A DNA stretch of 53,525 nucleotides from Clostridiaceae bacterium (GTDB lineage Bacteria; Bacillota; Clostridia; Saccharofermentanales; Saccharofermentanaceae): contig JAAYBI010000006.1 of the NCBI GenBank assembly GCA_012718915.1, positions 1 to 53,525 on the forward strand. Direction: 5' to 3'. The position numbers and the translations under genes are program-made. How positions within the stretch are numbered: the first letter of the stretch is position 1; every line of letters starts with the position of its first letter. Below are positions 36,639-45,335 of this stretch, one piece after another. Below the pieces are notes generated by a model. The model ran no database searches and was not told the origin of the DNA. It saw only the letters and a program-made list of their open reading frames with translations.

Positions 36639-38267
36639 TCATTTAACTTCAATCATCGAGCGCTCCCAGCAGTCCATCGGCTCAACATTGAGAAGCGTGC
36701 TGATGGTTGCGGCAATGTTTGCAAGTCCGTATTCGTCAGAATCAATCACCTTGTATGAGTCTTTATTATCGGTGTTATCATAAAAAATACAAGGTACCGG
36801 ATTTAATGAGTGACTGGTCTTGGCCTTAATTTTACCTGTTTTGTCCTTGGCTGGTGTGCCGTCTTTAGCAAGTTCAAACATATCCTCGGCATTGCCGTGG
36901 TCGGCAGTGATGATGGCCATACCGCCGACACAATCTATGGCTTGGAGTAATCTCTTCAGAGCGATATCGACTGCTTCAACACCGATAATTGTTGACTGAA
37001 TAATTCCGGTATGGCCGACCATGTCGCCGTTCGGGAAATTCACGCGCATGAAAGGTGCCGTGTTATTCATTATTTTATCAACAAGCACATCGGTAATCTC
37101 GGCGGACTTCATCCACGGACGCTGCTCGAAAGGGACAACATCCGAAAGAATCTCGATATATTCTTCATATTCATCGCTGAACTTTGATGAACGATTGCCA
37201 TTAAAGAAGTAGGTGACATGACCGAATTTCTGCGTTTCGGAGATTGCGAGCTGTCGGATTTTCTTTTCTGCAAGAAGCTCTCCGAGTGTGTTACGAATCA
37301 GAGGCGGGGAGACGAGGTATTTTTTGGGAATGTGGAGGTCCCCGTCGTATTCGAGCATGCCGGCAAAAGCTACATTCGGCACGCGCTCTCTATCAAACTC
37401 TTGAAATTCTTCGCCCTTCTCAAAAGCGGCAGTCAACTCTTGAGCGCGGTCGCCGCGAAAATTGAAAAGGATGACACTGTCGCCGTCCTCAATCGTTCCG
37501 ACGGGCATTCCGTTTTCTGATATTACGAAAGCCGGCAAGTCTTGGTCGATGACACCGGGGATTTCTTCCCTGTAAGCTTCGATGGCCTCCGTTGCAGATG
37601 CAAACATGCGTCCCTGGCCGAGAACATGAGTTTTCCAGCCTCTTTCGACCATGCTCCAGTTCGCGCCGTAGCGATCCATGGTGATGTTCATTCGACCACC
37701 ACCGGATGCAATCCTATAATCGACCGTGCCGTCAGACAAGGAAGATAATTCGGATTCGATTTGGTCAACGTATTGCAAAGCACTGGTCTCTCCGACATCA
37801 CGGCCGTCGAGAAGGATATGAACTCTCGCCCTCTGCAAACCCTGTTTTTTGGCTTGTCGCAACATTAGAATCAAGTGATCAATGTGAGAATGGACATTGC
37901 CGTCGGACAAGAGGCCGATAAAATGCAGTGTTCCCTTGTTAGAAACGTTTTCAGTTAGCTCATTCCATACGCCACTTTCAAACATAGCGCCGGTTGCCAA
38001 TGATTCTGTAACAAGTTTTGCACCCTGGCTATAAACCTGACCGGCGCCGATGGCGTTGTGACCGACCTCAGAGTTACCCATGTCATCATCACTTGGTAAG
38101 CCGACGGCTTTGCCGTGTGCCTTGAGCCTGAGAACGGGGTAGTTTGCCAAACAGCAATCGAGAGTCGGTTTGTTGGCCTGCGATACGGCGTTGCCTTCGA
38201 GGCGGTCGTTGAGGCCGATGCCGTCCATAACAATGAGAACGACGGGACCCTGATAAGAAATTGCCAT
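36639..38267 (-). CDS. gpmI: 2,3-bisphosphoglycerate-independent phosphoglycerate mutase
   Basis: 542 residues. It interconverts 3- and 2-phosphoglycerate in lower glycolysis using manganese. The N-terminal metal motif is LIVMDGIGLND (D15). The phosphoserine is S66 in DDMGNSEVGHNAIGAG. Later ligands lie in DGRDVGETS and TADHGNAEDM. Length is a little above the usual 510-520. AAGGAG lies 6 bases before the ATG. It is divergent from the PFOR gene, so the two central-carbon genes share one intergenic region. Confidence 0.96.
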   Translation of the reverse strand: MAISYQGPVVLIVMDGIGLNDRLEGNAVSQANKPTLDCCLANYPVLRLKAHGKAVGLPSDDDMGNSEVGHNAIGAGQVYSQGAKLVTESLATGAMFESGVWNELTENVSNKGTLHFIGLLSDGNVHSHIDHLILMLRQAKKQGLQRARVHILLDGRDVGETSALQYVDQIESELSSLSDGTVDYRIASGGGRMNITMDRYGANWSMVERGWKTHVLGQGRMFASATEAIEAYREEIPGVIDQDLPAFVISENGMPVGTIEDGDSVILFNFRGDRAQELTAAFEKGEEFQEFDRERVPNVAFAGMLEYDGDLHIPKKYLVSPPLIRNTLGELLAEKKIRQLAISETQKFGHVTYFFNGNRSSKFSDEYEEYIEILSDVVPFEQRPWMKSAEITDVLVDKIMNNTAPFMRVNFPNGDMVGHTGIIQSTIIGVEAVDIALKRLLQAIDCVGGMAIITADHGNAEDMFELAKDGTPAKDKTGKIKAKTSHSLNPVPCIFYDNTDNKDSYKVIDSDEYGLANIAATISTLLNVEPMDCWERSMIEVK

Positions 38268-38626
38268 AATGAATCTCCTTAATTAAGATCATTGTCGCGA
38301 CTGCGACATCCGGCTTGCACGAAAAGATATTGTACAAGCAACTATTTGCGCTCATAATAATATCACAAACCAGAGGGGTTTATCATCAAAAAATCATGTT
38401 CGCCGCAAAGGCTCGCGACAAAAAATACAATAAAGATTTCGTCTTTCAACGAAGAGATTTGTGACAATCGACGAAATCCGATGTTTTGCTCAAATTTATA
38501 CGTCCAGACACATTTATTCATCAATTTCACAACACCATATGCTATAATATATCCGGCTTGATGATGCATTTTCATTTAGCCGGACGATTTTTTGATAATC
38601 TATTTTACATAAAAGGAGATAATGTG
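38268..38626. promoter_or_regulatory. gpmI-PFOR divergent regulatory region
   Basis: This 359-base gap holds no convincing gene. On the plus strand a perfect TATAAT (38543-38548) lies about 80 bases before the PFOR start; its -35 is poor. Upstream of it is an inverted repeat with 9-bp arms, GATTTCGTC (38435-38443) and GACGAAATC (38470-38478). On the gpmI side, GTCGC/GCGAC (38294-38307) forms a small hairpin just upstream of the gpmI ribosome binding site. A regulator binding site is plausible but unproven. Confidence 0.4.
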
Positions 38627-41600
38627 ATGGCAAAAGAACTCAAGAAAATGACCATGGACGGCAATACCGCTGCCGCGTATTCATCGTATGCATTTACCGA
38701 AGTTGCCGGTATTTTCCCGATTACGCCTTCTTCACCGATGGCGGATTATACCGACATCTGGGCGCAACAGGGCAAAAAGAATATTTTCGGCCAAACAGTA
38801 AATGTTGTCGAGATGCAATCGGAGGGTGGTGCCGCCGGCACGGTTCACGGTTCATTGGCAACCGGAGCATTAACAACAACCTACACGGCGTCTCAGGGAT
38901 TACTCCTGATGATTCCTAATATGTACAAGATTTCGGGCGAACTCTTGCCGACCGTTTTTCACGTTTCGGCTCGTGCGCTGGCGGCTCATGCTCTCAGCAT
39001 TTTCGGAGACCATGCTGACGTTATGGCTTGTCGACAGACCGGGTTCGCAATGCTTTGCGCCAATAGTGTTCAGGAAGTAGCCGATTTCGCGGCGATTTCT
39101 CATTTGTCGGCGATCAAAGGTCGAGTGCCGTTTCTTCACTTTTTTGATGGTTTCCGCACTTCTCACGAGATCCAAAAGATCAAAGTAATCGATTACGAAG
39201 ATTTTGCTTCCTTGGTCGATTATGATTCTTTAGCCGCTTTCAGAAAGCGCGCTTTATCTCCGAATCATCCGACGCTTCGCGGTACTGCCCAGAATCCGGA
39301 TATTTATTTCCAGGCTCGTGAGGCGGCTAATCCTTATTATCTCGCACTTCCTGAAGTTGTCGAATACTACATGGATAAGATCAATGAGATTCGCGGTACG
39401 GATTACAAATTATTCAATTACTACGGTGCACCGGATGCCGAGCGCGTTATCATCGCAATGGGCTCAGCCGTTGAGACTGCTGAAGAGACGGTGGACTATC
39501 TTGTTTCCAAGGGTGAAAAGGTCGGTCTCTTGAAGATTCGCCTCTATCGTCCTTTCTCTGTGGATCGTTTCTTGGCTGCACTTCCTTCTACCGTTAAGTC
39601 GGTAGCTGTCTTGGATCGTACCAAGGAGCCCGGTGCTCATGGTGAGCCTTTGTTCCTGGATGTATGCGCCGCGTTTGCCGGAAACTGCAACGCACCGAGA
39701 GTCATTGGCGGAAGATACGGATTGGGCTCTAAGGATACAACTCCGGATCAGATTCTTGCTGTATTCAAAGAATTGAGCAAAGAAGAGCCAAAGCGTCAAT
39801 TTACACTTGGTATTAAGGACGATGTTACCAACTTGTCACTCGATATCGACGAGTCCATTGATGTTGCCGCTCCCGGCACGGTTGCCGCTCGCTTCTGGGG
39901 ATTAGGCGCAGACGGTACGGTCGGCGCAAACAAGAACTCGATCAAGATTATCGGCGATCATACGGACATGTACGCTCAGGCTTACTTCTCTTATGATTCC
40001 AAGAAATCCGGTGGTGTTACAATTTCTGACTTGCGATTTGGCAAGAGTCCGATTCGCTCAACGTATCTGGTTAATAAGGCAGACTTCGTTGCGTGTCACA
40101 ACCAGTCCTATGTTGATAAATATGACATGCTCACACCGCTTAAGCCGGGTGGCACGTTCTTGTTGAACACACAATGGACTGTTGATGAGCTTGAAGAGAA
40201 TCTTCCGGGTTCAATGAAGCGTTTCCTTGCGAAGAATAATATCAAATTCTACACGATCGACGCCGTCGAGAAGGCTAAGGAGATCGGTTTGGGTGGTCGT
40301 ATCAATACCATTTGTCAGGCGGCGTTCTTCAAGCTTGCCAACATCATTCCGGTTGAAGATGCGGTCGACTACATGAAGAAGGCTGCTCTTAAGTCATACG
40401 GTGCCAAGGGCGACGAAATTGTTAAGATGAACTATGCGGCTATTGATGCCGGTGTTCAAGGTGTCGTCGAAGTTAAAGTTCCGGCTTCTTGGGCAGATGC
40501 GGCTGATACGGTTGAGACTAAGAAGCAAGTTCCGGATTTCATTCGCAATGTTGTTGAAGTTATGAATGCCCAGAAGGGAGACAGTCTGCCGGTTTCTGCT
40601 TTTGCAGGACGTGAAGACGGCACTTTCCCACAGGGCACGTCTCAGTATGAGAAGCGCGGCATTGCCGTTGATATTCCGATTTGGATCGAAGACAACTGTA
40701 TTCAGTGCAATCAGTGTTCACTCGTTTGTCCGCATGCTGCGATTCGTCCATTCCTATTAACCGCAGAAGAAGCCGAAAAGGCTCCGTTTGCGACAAAGAC
40801 CGGCATGAAGGGCTACGAGACCTATCAGTATCGTATGCAGGTTTCAGCTTTGGATTGTACCGGATGCGGTACATGTGCAGCGGTATGTCCTGCAAAGCAA
40901 AAAGCTTTGGTCATGGCTCCGCTCAAGGAGAACATGGAGCAAGCCGATAACTGGGAATTTGCGTTGACCCTTTCTACAAAGGAGAACCCGGTCAACAAGA
41001 AGACCATTAAGGGCAGCCAGTTCGAACAGCCTCTGCTTGAGTTCTCCGGCGCTTGTGCGGGTTGCGGAGAAACGGCATATGCCAAGCTCTTAACACAGTT
41101 GTTCGGCGACAGAATGCAAGTATCCAATGCGACTGGTTGCTCGTCTATCTGGGGCGGTTCTGCACCTTCGATGCCTTACACCACCAACAAGAAGGGTTAC
41201 GGTCCGGCTTGGGGCAACTCCTTGTTTGAAGATAATGCGGAGCACGGTTTGGGTATGTATTTGGGTGCGAAGCAACTTCGCAACCGTGTTGCAGATCAAT
41301 TGAAGAGCGTTGTGGAAGCCGTTGAAGACGATTCTGTCAAGACAGCAGCCAGTGCATGGCTCGAGAACATGAATGACGGTGAGAATACTCGTGAGCTTTC
41401 CGACAATCTTGCCAACGCGCTACGCGCATACAAGGGTTCTAACGAAGACGTCAAGCAGATGATCGCGAAGATTCTTGACAACGAAGACTATTTTGCGAAG
41501 AGATCGACATGGATCATCGGTGGAGACGGTTGGGCATATGATATCGGTTACGGCGGTTTGGATCACGTATTGTCAACCGGAGAGGACGTTAATGTTCTTG

Positions 41601-42154
41601 TGCTAGATACGGAAGTGTATTCTAATACCGGCGGTCAGGCATCGAAGTCGACTCCGACCGGTGCAGTCGCACAATTTGCTGCCGGCGGCAAGTCCATTAA
41701 GAAAAAAGATCTCGGCATGATGGCCATGAGCTATGGCTATGTATACGTCGCACAAGTTGCGATGGGCGCCAACCAGAATCAGATGATCAAGGCTTTCCTT
41801 GAGGCAGAGGCCTATCCGGGTCCTTCAATTATCATCTGTTATGCGCCTTGCATCAACCACGGCATTAAGACCGGCATGGGTTCGACGCAGTCTCATGAAA
41901 AGCTCGCTGTTGAAACCGGATACTGGCACCTGTACCGCTTCAATCCGATGCTGAAGGCAGAAGGAAAGAACCCCTTCACTCTGGATTCCAAGGAGCCGAC
42001 AGGCGATTTCATGTCCTTCCTGAAGAGCGAGGTTCGCTATAATTCTCTTTACAAGAAGTATCCGGCAGACGTCGTTGATGCTCTCTTCGAGAAGAATTAT
42101 CAAGACTCTAAGGAGCGGTATGCGTCTTATCAACGTATGGCTGCAGACATCTAA
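38627..42154 (+). CDS. nifJ: pyruvate:ferredoxin (flavodoxin) oxidoreductase, single chain
   Basis: 1175 residues, the homodimeric all-in-one enzyme of anaerobes. It cleaves pyruvate with CoA to acetyl-CoA and CO2 and passes two electrons to ferredoxin. Domain I starts with AAAYSSYAFTEVAGIFPITP. Two 4Fe-4S motifs lie near residue 691 (CIQCNQCSLVCP) and near 744 (CTGCGTCAAVCP). A further cluster cysteine and the TPP domain follow, with CAGCGETAYAKLL and GDGWAYDIGYGGLDH near 966. I chose the ATG at 38627 with AAAAGGAG upstream. Reduced ferredoxin from this enzyme is the natural substrate of Rnf, encoded further on. Confidence 0.98.
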   Translation: MAKELKKMTMDGNTAAAYSSYAFTEVAGIFPITPSSPMADYTDIWAQQGKKNIFGQTVNVVEMQSEGGAAGTVHGSLATGALTTTYTASQGLLLMIPNMYKISGELLPTVFHVSARALAAHALSIFGDHADVMACRQTGFAMLCANSVQEVADFAAISHLSAIKGRVPFLHFFDGFRTSHEIQKIKVIDYEDFASLVDYDSLAAFRKRALSPNHPTLRGTAQNPDIYFQAREAANPYYLALPEVVEYYMDKINEIRGTDYKLFNYYGAPDAERVIIAMGSAVETAEETVDYLVSKGEKVGLLKIRLYRPFSVDRFLAALPSTVKSVAVLDRTKEPGAHGEPLFLDVCAAFAGNCNAPRVIGGRYGLGSKDTTPDQILAVFKELSKEEPKRQFTLGIKDDVTNLSLDIDESIDVAAPGTVAARFWGLGADGTVGANKNSIKIIGDHTDMYAQAYFSYDSKKSGGVTISDLRFGKSPIRSTYLVNKADFVACHNQSYVDKYDMLTPLKPGGTFLLNTQWTVDELEENLPGSMKRFLAKNNIKFYTIDAVEKAKEIGLGGRINTICQAAFFKLANIIPVEDAVDYMKKAALKSYGAKGDEIVKMNYAAIDAGVQGVVEVKVPASWADAADTVETKKQVPDFIRNVVEVMNAQKGDSLPVSAFAGREDGTFPQGTSQYEKRGIAVDIPIWIEDNCIQCNQCSLVCPHAAIRPFLLTAEEAEKAPFATKTGMKGYETYQYRMQVSALDCTGCGTCAAVCPAKQKALVMAPLKENMEQADNWEFALTLSTKENPVNKKTIKGSQFEQPLLEFSGACAGCGETAYAKLLTQLFGDRMQVSNATGCSSIWGGSAPSMPYTTNKKGYGPAWGNSLFEDNAEHGLGMYLGAKQLRNRVADQLKSVVEAVEDDSVKTAASAWLENMNDGENTRELSDNLANALRAYKGSNEDVKQMIAKILDNEDYFAKRSTWIIGGDGWAYDIGYGGLDHVLSTGEDVNVLVLDTEVYSNTGGQASKSTPTGAVAQFAAGGKSIKKKDLGMMAMSYGYVYVAQVAMGANQNQMIKAFLEAEAYPGPSIIICYAPCINHGIKTGMGSTQSHEKLAVETGYWHLYRFNPMLKAEGKNPFTLDSKEPTGDFMSFLKSEVRYNSLYKKYPADVVDALFEKNYQDSKERYASYQRMAADI

Positions 42155-42187
42155 TCCAATATTGTTCACACCTAATCACACATAAAA

Positions 42188-42215
42188 GGGTCCGGCCTAT
42201 GCCGGGCTCTTTTTT
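42188..42215 (+). terminator. terminator of the PFOR gene
   Basis: GGGTCCGGC (42188-42196) pairs with GCCGGGCTC (42201-42209), with two G-T pairs, around CTAT, and is followed by TTTTTT. It lies 34 bases past the stop. Confidence 0.85.
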
Positions 42216-42269
42216 ATTTAGTGTGATTCGAATGGGCATTCCACCAATTAAGGTTAGGAGTGTATCACA

Positions 42270-42480
42270 AACTAATACATACGCAAGAGGGTTTGCCACA
42301 CTCTAACACATACGAAACGGCTGGGTTTGTGTTGTTTCGTATGTAATTACTTTGCTATTCTGATTAGTGCGAAACGATTTGCTACACTCTAACACATACG
42401 AAACGGCTGGGTTTGTGTTGTTTCGTATGTGTTTATGCTTCAGAACGGCTACTTTTTCATACTCTAATACATACGAAATG
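42270..42480 (+). repeat. palindromic 86-bp repeat array, island A
   Basis: Units begin with ACTCTAA(C/T)ACATACG at 42300, 42386 and 42461. The first two are exactly 86 bases apart and each holds the inverted repeat ACATACGAAAC and GTTTCGTATGT with a 15-base loop (42308-42318 with 42334-42344; 42394-42404 with 42420-42430). The third has only the left arm and comes after 75 bases. A degenerate copy with a left arm only starts near 42270. The same family forms island B at 52986-53287. No transposase or other mobile gene is linked. Confidence 0.85.
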
Positions 42481-42727
42481 GAGCTTTTGCGAGATTTGGT
42501 CTGTAATTGCGCGAGGCGAAACGTTTCGCGCCACCAACAGCACCACCTACACCACTGCCGCCACCAACACCACCAGCACCACCACCACCGCCACCGGCAG
42601 CACTTTTCACGATAGTAAATAAGAGCCTATCAATCAGTTGCGTTGGAAAAGGGGTGATTGAGATGATATAATTAGAGCCGTCGAGATTAACTTCAACAAC
42701 ATGTATATATTTTGAATTATGCGTCAT
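42464..42727 (-). CDS. uncertain small ORF with Gly-rich C-terminal half
   Basis: An open frame of 87 residues lies opposite the repeat island. About 43 ordinary-looking residues (for example VVEVNLDGSNYIISITPFPT) precede a run of about 25 glycine-rich residues (GGGGGGAGGVGGGSGVGG). The frame then passes the palindrome and ends in the half repeat unit, where PFRMY and TAG come from the repeat itself. The ribosome binding site is poor (AGGA only three bases from ATG), and it overlaps the predicted dnaD promoter on the other strand. It may be a chance frame over the CCACC tract. Its interest is that island B has a similar Gly-rich frame on the same strand. Confidence 0.25.
   Translation of the reverse strand: MTHNSKYIHVVEVNLDGSNYIISITPFPTQLIDRLLFTIVKSAAGGGGGGAGGVGGGSGVGGAVGGAKRFASRNYRPNLAKAPFRMY
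42516..42529. repeat. perfect 14-bp palindrome, island A
   Basis: GCGAAACGTTTCGC is self-complementary over 14 bases. It joins the end of the repeat array to the C/A-rich tract. Its sequence resembles the GCGAAACGGTTTGC segment inside the 86-bp units of island B and recurs as CGAAACGTTTCG in island B at 53425-53436. Confidence 0.85.
42530..42602. repeat. C/A-rich CCACC low-complexity tract, island A
   Basis: About 73 bases made almost wholly of CCA, ACC and GCC triplets with almost no G or T on the plus strand, so the minus strand is G-rich. It lies between the palindrome and the dnaD promoter. All three plus frames are open over the tract itself (Pro-, Thr- or His-rich), as expected for such composition, and none looks like a gene. 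Confidence 0.8.
42643..42672 (+). promoter_or_regulatory. probable promoter of dnaD-dnaI-acpS
   Basis: TTGGAA (42643-42648) and a perfect TATAAT (42667-42672) are spaced 18 bases apart, about 110 bases upstream of the dnaD start. It lies between the C/A-rich tract and the gene. Confidence 0.5.
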
Positions 42728-42782
42728 ACGTCCTGTATATTTCACATTTCTGTTCAGTAATATTTCAAAGGAGGGCAATCCC

Positions 42783-43835
42783 GTGACACAATCGGAACAT
42801 GACAGATTGCTCTTGTCAGATACTCTTATTCCGGATCTATTCATATCTGATTATATGTCAACGTTATCAACCGAGGCTATACGCGCCTATTTATATATTT
42901 CAATGGTTACGGGGCGAGGTGCCGGCGTATTAGATAAGGATCTTGCGTTGAGGTTGTCTCTATCTGAAGAGAAAATGTCATCTGCAATCGGAGAACTTGT
43001 ATTCCTGGGTCTTGTCAGTCGTGATTCGAAAGGTCGGGCTTATCTACTGGATATTAAGGCTCGAGAGGTCGACGCGTATATCGAAACATGCATTGATCGT
43101 GAAAAACGCACCGAAGGTTTGCATGAAGCACCGGACATACCCGCGGAAAATCGTCAACTCGAGGATTTAACTCAATCCATTGCCAAGACATTTTTTCATG
43201 GATCGATGTCTCAATCGTGGTATCGCCAAATTGATGTTCTTTTGTTTGAATATCATTTTGAACCAGACGTGGTATATGCGCTCATTCAAGACTTATCGGA
43301 TAAGGGCAAACTCAATATTGCATATATGAAAAGGGTCGCAGAGACTTGGTTTGCGCACAATATCAGATCCGGAAAGGATCTTTCGATTTACCTTGAATCG
43401 GAAAAATTTATCAGACAAACTTACAAGAAAGTGGCGAGAAAACTTAATATTCGCAATCTCACCGAATACGATGAAGAGAAGATTCGCGCTTGGATCGAGA
43501 AATTCAAGTATTCATTTGAAGTCATTGATTACGCTATGAGACGCGTATCTGAGTACATCACATCTCCTAATATTTCGCGAGTCAACGATCAATTGACGAC
43601 GTGGTTTGTCTCGGGAGTCACGAATCTTGAGGAAGCTAAGGTTTTTGAGGCCGAGCGAGCGAAGTTGAATCTTGAGAACTATCAGGCGAGCAAGCGCAGA
43701 CCGAAGCAGGAAAGCGGTGGAGAGGTTCAGACAAAGTATTCGGCACTTGAGTTCGAATCTTTCGAGGATAACCCCGCTCAATTGATGCAAAAAATGATCC
43801 GCAACAGCACAATGAATTCGGATACGGAGGCTTAA
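42783..43835 (+). CDS. dnaD: DnaD/DnaB-like replication initiation protein
   Basis: 350 residues. An N-terminal winged-helix region (about 15-110) is followed by two DnaB_2/DnaD-type helical domains, about 125-215 (YHFEPDVVYALIQDL, YMKRVAETWFAHNI) and about 225-285 (IRAWIEKFKYSFEVIDYAM). In Bacillus such proteins remodel DNA at oriC or at stalled forks and recruit the DnaI-DnaC helicase complex. It starts with GTG, AAAGGAGGG upstream. The TAA directly abuts the ATG of dnaI, so the two are coupled. Confidence 0.88.
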   Translation: MTQSEHDRLLLSDTLIPDLFISDYMSTLSTEAIRAYLYISMVTGRGAGVLDKDLALRLSLSEEKMSSAIGELVFLGLVSRDSKGRAYLLDIKAREVDAYIETCIDREKRTEGLHEAPDIPAENRQLEDLTQSIAKTFFHGSMSQSWYRQIDVLLFEYHFEPDVVYALIQDLSDKGKLNIAYMKRVAETWFAHNIRSGKDLSIYLESEKFIRQTYKKVARKLNIRNLTEYDEEKIRAWIEKFKYSFEVIDYAMRRVSEYITSPNISRVNDQLTTWFVSGVTNLEEAKVFEAERAKLNLENYQASKRRPKQESGGEVQTKYSALEFESFEDNPAQLMQKMIRNSTMNSDTEA

Positions 43836-44885
43836 ATGAATCGAATCCCTACGGATATATATAATATTTTGTCTGATCGCAAAGCCAGAAGTCAGGTCGC
43901 CTGTGACAGTAGAGTGCGAGCGATTTACGCGTTGCATCAAGACCTTGAGCATCTGGATCGAAGCATCCGTACAGCCAAAGCAAATAAGATGATTGTCATT
44001 CTGGATGGTGGCGATTTACTCGCTGAGGACGCTAAAATTCAAGAGTTGGAAAGACAGCGCGATATATATCTGAATATTCATCATATATCAATCGACTATG
44101 ATCAGCCGATTCCTTTTTGCGATATCTGTGAGGATGAGGGATGGATGATTTCCGACCATCCGGATGTGACTGAAGCGCATATTGAAAATGGACTCAAGCG
44201 TATACCTCTTAATCGTTTTTCGACCGATCCGGAAACCGGAAAAACTTTGTGCAAATGTGTTCGAGATCTGTTGGTACCCCTTTATCTTGAACAATCGGGT
44301 CTGGATCATTATCCGGGAATATCTTATTCCGCATTTACGGATAAGTATTTTTCCGAAAAAGAGAAAATTGCACAAATTTATGATTTTGCGAGATATGTTG
44401 TCAGTGTTCAGCGCGTACCCAACATGCTTTTTTGGGGAGAGCCGGGTACGGGAAAGACGTTCATGGCCATTTGTGTGCTTCGTGAATTAATTGAAAGCGG
44501 CTTTTCGGGATATGTGGTCAGGGCACCTGAAATGATGGACATTATGGATGAATACCGGACCATCAAGCGGACTTTTTCTCCGAATGCTCAACGCGACAAG
44601 ATGATTACCGGACTGAGGGATAAAATTTTGCTCAGTGATTTCTTGGTTATCGATGAGTTAGGGGTTGAGCCGGTCGGATTGAACAACACAGCAGATCTTT
44701 TGCAAATCATCGGCGAACGCTTAATTAATGAACGAGTGACCATCATTACGACGAACTTGGATCTGAAAGCCTTAGCGTCTCGATATGACGGAAGACTCTA
44801 CTCCCGCTTGGTGGGTAATTTCTATAAATTCCAGTTTCCCGGCCGCGATATCCGACTCGAAAAGAAAAGAATCGATGGCATCTAG
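43836..44885 (+). CDS. dnaI: DnaI/DnaC-like helicase loader ATPase
   Basis: 349 residues. An AAA+ domain has Walker A GEPGTGKTF near residue 205 and Walker B LVIDELGVEP near 270. Sensor-type residues follow in TIITTNLDLKALASRYDGRLYSR-like sequence, split here by family variation. The N-terminal half carries a C-x2-C (CDICEDEG) and a C-x-C (LCKC), a likely zinc site as in DnaI. It would load the replicative helicase in partnership with the DnaD-like protein encoded just before. It ends with TAG; acpS follows after 27 bases. Confidence 0.92.
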   Translation: MNRIPTDIYNILSDRKARSQVACDSRVRAIYALHQDLEHLDRSIRTAKANKMIVILDGGDLLAEDAKIQELERQRDIYLNIHHISIDYDQPIPFCDICEDEGWMISDHPDVTEAHIENGLKRIPLNRFSTDPETGKTLCKCVRDLLVPLYLEQSGLDHYPGISYSAFTDKYFSEKEKIAQIYDFARYVVSVQRVPNMLFWGEPGTGKTFMAICVLRELIESGFSGYVVRAPEMMDIMDEYRTIKRTFSPNAQRDKMITGLRDKILLSDFLVIDELGVEPVGLNNTADLLQIIGERLINERVTIITTNLDLKALASRYDGRLYSRLVGNFYKFQFPGRDIRLEKKRIDGI

Positions 44886-44912
44886 GCGAAAGGAGCAGGC
44901 AATTTTGCCGAT

Positions 44913-45335
44913 GTGTTAAGTTTGGCAGTTTACAGTGGAATTGACACAATAAGAGTATCGAGAATTGATGCACTCTATAAACGAAGAGGGCCTGATTTTC
45001 TGTCGAGAATATATACCTCCGATGAGATGCGTCATTGTCAGTCTAAAGCAAAAGGGATGATGGAATCGCTCGCGGCTCGATTTGCAGCCAAGGAGGCTGT
45101 TTCCAAGGCTCTGGGAACCGGAATATGGCAAAAAGGCGTGCGGTTTACGGATATCGAGATTGTTATGGAACAAGACGGTCGTCCTTCGGTATCTCTGTCG
45201 TCCGGTGCCTACAAAGTATTTAAAGAAATTGGCGGTCAGAGTATCTCGGTGAGTATGACCCATGACGGTGACTTGGCGATGGCCGTTTGTGTCATCGAAT
45301 ATATAGCGATTAACAAGGGTGGTGAGCTCTTGTGA
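44913..45335 (+). CDS. acpS: holo-[acyl-carrier-protein] synthase
   Basis: 140 residues. It transfers phosphopantetheine from CoA to acyl carrier protein. The magnesium ligands fit the family: D11 in YSGIDTIRVSRI and E61 in RFAAKEAVSKALGTG. The start is GTG at 44913; AAAGGAG lies 17 bases upstream, longer than ideal, but no better in-frame start exists. It overlaps the next gene by four bases. AcpS is often next to unrelated genes, so the operon says little. Confidence 0.93.
   Translation: MLSLAVYSGIDTIRVSRIDALYKRRGPDFLSRIYTSDEMRHCQSKAKGMMESLAARFAAKEAVSKALGTGIWQKGVRFTDIEIVMEQDGRPSVSLSSGAYKVFKEIGGQSISVSMTHDGDLAMAVCVIEYIAINKGGELL

Noticed and set aside
42367-42615. His-rich and Thr-rich plus-strand frames over the CCACC tract
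   Set aside because: Composition alone produces them; no ribosome binding site and no family match.
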